A DNA stretch of 7,808 bases from an uncultured Comamonadaceae bacterium (lineage in GTDB: Bacteria; Pseudomonadota; Gammaproteobacteria; Burkholderiales; Burkholderiaceae): assembly GCA_946482595.1 (NCBI GenBank), contig CAMLSD010000154.1:1-7808 (forward strand). The letters are read 5' to 3'. The notes beneath the pieces are model-generated. The model was not told the DNA's origin. It saw only the letters and a program-made list of their open reading frames with translations, and did no database searches. Shown here piece by piece: positions 6,073-7,808 of the stretch (positions within the stretch are counted from its first letter, which is position 1; every line of letters starts with the position of its first letter). The translations under genes were made by a program, and so were the position numbers.

Positions 6073-7808
6073 GCCATTTCCTTGACCGCCTGACCTACTT
6101 CAACCAGCCCCGCGAGGGCTTTTCCGACGGCCATGGCGTGACCACCGGCGAGGACCGCACCTGGGAAGATGCCTATCGCGCCCGCTGGCAGCACGACAAG
6201 ATCGTGCGCTCCACCCACGGCACCAACTGCACCGGCTCGTGCTCGTGGAAGATCTATGTGAAGGGCGGCATCGTCACCTGGGAAACCCAGCAGACCGACT
6301 ACCCGCGCACGCGCGCCGACCTGCCCAACCACGAACCGCGCGGCTGCGCCCGCGGCGCGAGCTACAGCTGGTATCTGTACAGCGCCAACCGCGTGAAGTA
6401 CCCGATGGTGCGCGGCCGTCTGCTCAAGCACTGGCGCGCGGCGCGTTCGGTCGCGAAGTCGCCGGTGGATGCCTGGGCCAGCATGGTCGAGAACGACAGC
6501 CAGCGGCGTGAATGGCAGCAGCAGCGCGGCCTGGGTGGTTTCGTGCGCTCGACCTGGGACGAGGTCAACGAGATCATCGCCGCGGCCAACGTCTACACCA
6601 TCAAGAAGCACGGCCCGGACCGCATCATCGGCTTCTCGCCCATCCCGGCGATGTCGATGGTGAGCTATGCCGCCGGCAGCCGCTACCTGTCGCTGATCGG
6701 TGGCGTGTGCATGAGCTTCTACGACTGGTACTGCGACCTCCCGCCGTCCAGCCCGCAGACCTGGGGCGAGCAGACCGACGTGCCCGAGAGTGCCGACTGG
6801 TACAACTCCACCTACCTGATCGCCTGGGGCTCCAACGTGCCCCAGACCCGCACGCCCGATGCGCACTTCTTCACCGAGGTGCGCTACAAGGGCGCCAAGG
6901 TGGTGGCGGTCACGCCCGACTATGCCGAGGTCTCCAAGCTGGCCGACCTGTGGATGCACCCCAAGCAGGGCACCGATGCGGCGCTGGCGATGGCCATGGG
7001 CCATGTGATGCTCAAGGAGTTCTACGTCGACCGCCGCGCGGCCTACTTCGACGACTACGCCCGTCGCTACACCGACCTGCCGCTGCTGGTGCAACTCAAG
7101 GAGCAAACGCTGCCCGACGGCCGCACCACGCTCGTGCCCGACCGCTATGTGCGCGCGAGCGACTTCAACGGCCGCCTGGGCCAGACCAACCATCCCGAAT
7201 GGAAGACGGTGGGGCTGGACGACACCGGCAAGGTCGTGCTGCCCAATGGGTCGATCGGCTTCCGCTGGGGCCCGGACGGACGCCCGGACGCCGGCAAGTG
7301 GAACCTCGAGGACCAGGAGGCACGCCACGGCAACACGGTGAAGCTCAAGCTGTCGGTGCTGGACGGCCAGCCGCAGGCCCACGAGGTGCGCGGCGTGTCC
7401 TTCCCGTACTTCGGCGGCATCGACACACCGCACTTCACCGCGAGCAAGACGGCAGCCAGCGTGCTGGAGCGCCAGGTGCCGGTGGCCCGCATCGCCCTCG
7501 GCAAGGAAGGCGACAAGCGCGAGGCCCTGGTGGCCACGGTCTACGACCTGCTGGTGGCCAACTACGGCGTCTCGCGCGGCCTGCCGCAAGAGAACACGGC
7601 GGCCAACTACGACGACGACCAGCCTTACACCCCGGCCTGGCAGGAGCGCATCACCGGTGTGCCGCGCGACCAGGTCATCGCCGTGGCCCGCCAGTTCGCC
7701 GACAACGCCGAGAAGACCCGCGGCAAGTCCATGGTGATCATCGGTGCGGCGATGAACCACTGGTACCACAGCGACATGAACTACCGCGGCATCATCAACA
7801 TGCTGATG
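6069..7808 (+). CDS. narG: Respiratory nitrate reductase alpha subunit NarG, 3' end cut by window edge
   Basis: The catalytic subunit of the membrane-bound NarGHI complex. It reduces nitrate to nitrite on the cytoplasmic side at a molybdenum bis-MGD cofactor, taking quinol electrons through NarI and NarH. The first 580 residues of a family length near 1,250 are visible. The N-terminus aligns closely with E. coli NarG. The FS0 [4Fe-4S] ligands are His50, Cys54, Cys58 and Cys93 (HGTNCTGSC, then PRGCARG), with the histidine ligand typical of NarG. The molybdenum ligand is Asp223 (YDWYCDLPP), equal to Asp222 in mature E. coli numbering. Other family landmarks are WGSNVPQTRTPDAHF and, near the edge, NHWYHSDMNYRG. 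There is no cleavable twin-arginine signal, as expected for a cytoplasmic-side NarG. The frame is intact to the edge. Small differences from E. coli occur around 355-450, a variable surface region. It is the third gene of the operon; narH, narJ and narI are expected downstream. Confidence 0.98.
   Translation, partial: MSHFLDRLTYFNQPREGFSDGHGVTTGEDRTWEDAYRARWQHDKIVRSTHGTNCTGSCSWKIYVKGGIVTWETQQTDYPRTRADLPNHEPRGCARGASYSWYLYSANRVKYPMVRGRLLKHWRAARSVAKSPVDAWASMVENDSQRREWQQQRGLGGFVRSTWDEVNEIIAAANVYTIKKHGPDRIIGFSPIPAMSMVSYAAGSRYLSLIGGVCMSFYDWYCDLPPSSPQTWGEQTDVPESADWYNSTYLIAWGSNVPQTRTPDAHFFTEVRYKGAKVVAVTPDYAEVSKLADLWMHPKQGTDAALAMAMGHVMLKEFYVDRRAAYFDDYARRYTDLPLLVQLKEQTLPDGRTTLVPDRYVRASDFNGRLGQTNHPEWKTVGLDDTGKVVLPNGSIGFRWGPDGRPDAGKWNLEDQEARHGNTVKLKLSVLDGQPQAHEVRGVSFPYFGGIDTPHFTASKTAASVLERQVPVARIALGKEGDKREALVATVYDLLVANYGVSRGLPQENTAANYDDDQPYTPAWQERITGVPRDQVIAVARQFADNAEKTRGKSMVIIGAAMNHWYHSDMNYRGIINMLM

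Noticed and set aside
4485..7769. A 1094-codon open frame on the minus strand opposite narK2 and narG
   Set aside because: The plus strand carries clear NarK2 and NarG in full agreement with their families. The antisense product is rich in His, Arg, Gly, Val and Gln with no domain, the usual shadow of GC-biased codons.

Overview
The window is GC-rich bacterial DNA whose coding frames end mostly in G or C at the third codon position. The gene set fits a facultatively anaerobic, nitrate-respiring betaproteobacterium of the order Burkholderiales: tandem narK1-narK2 followed by an Escherichia coli-like narG, plus a transporter-fused histidine kinase with a short membrane protein in front of it. 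The taxon is inferred from gene style and base composition; no marker gene is present.

Layout. Two transcription units diverge from an intergenic gap at 2995-3202. Leftward (minus strand) runs a tightly packed signalling operon: a 66-residue membrane protein (2994-2794), then a large sodium/solute-symporter-family (SSS) sensor histidine kinase (2797 to beyond the left edge, 932 residues visible), then the first nine codons of a probable response regulator (27-1). The first junction is an ATGA overlap. The second is an overlap of at least 26 nt. Rightward (plus strand) runs the nitrate respiration operon: narK1 (3203-4501), narK2 (4524-5975) and narG (6069 to beyond the right edge, first 580 residues). 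narH, narJ and narI would be expected next, outside the window.

How the genes work together. NarK1 and NarK2 are inner-membrane nitrate/nitrite carriers that import nitrate and export nitrite. NarG is the cytoplasm-facing molybdenum catalytic subunit that reduces nitrate to nitrite with electrons from the quinol pool, delivered through NarI and NarH. The kinase resembles the CbrA/CrbS class, which in other bacteria controls carbon or acetate use. Whether it controls this nar operon is unknown, but it lies where narXL is often found, and the two units share one promoter gap.

Non-coding points of interest. The divergent gap holds a 39-bp near-palindrome with perfect 9-bp outer arms, almost exactly midway between the two start codons. 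By eye the gap has no FNR/ANR-type box and no NarL heptamer. The narK2-narG gap holds two adjacent hairpins bracketed by 9-bp direct repeats, and also a 31-codon reading frame whose stop overlaps the narG start. No RNA gene, insertion sequence, CRISPR array or convincing rho-independent terminator was seen. Overall this is mostly a recognisable respiratory locus; the less ordinary parts are the regulatory partner and the two gaps.
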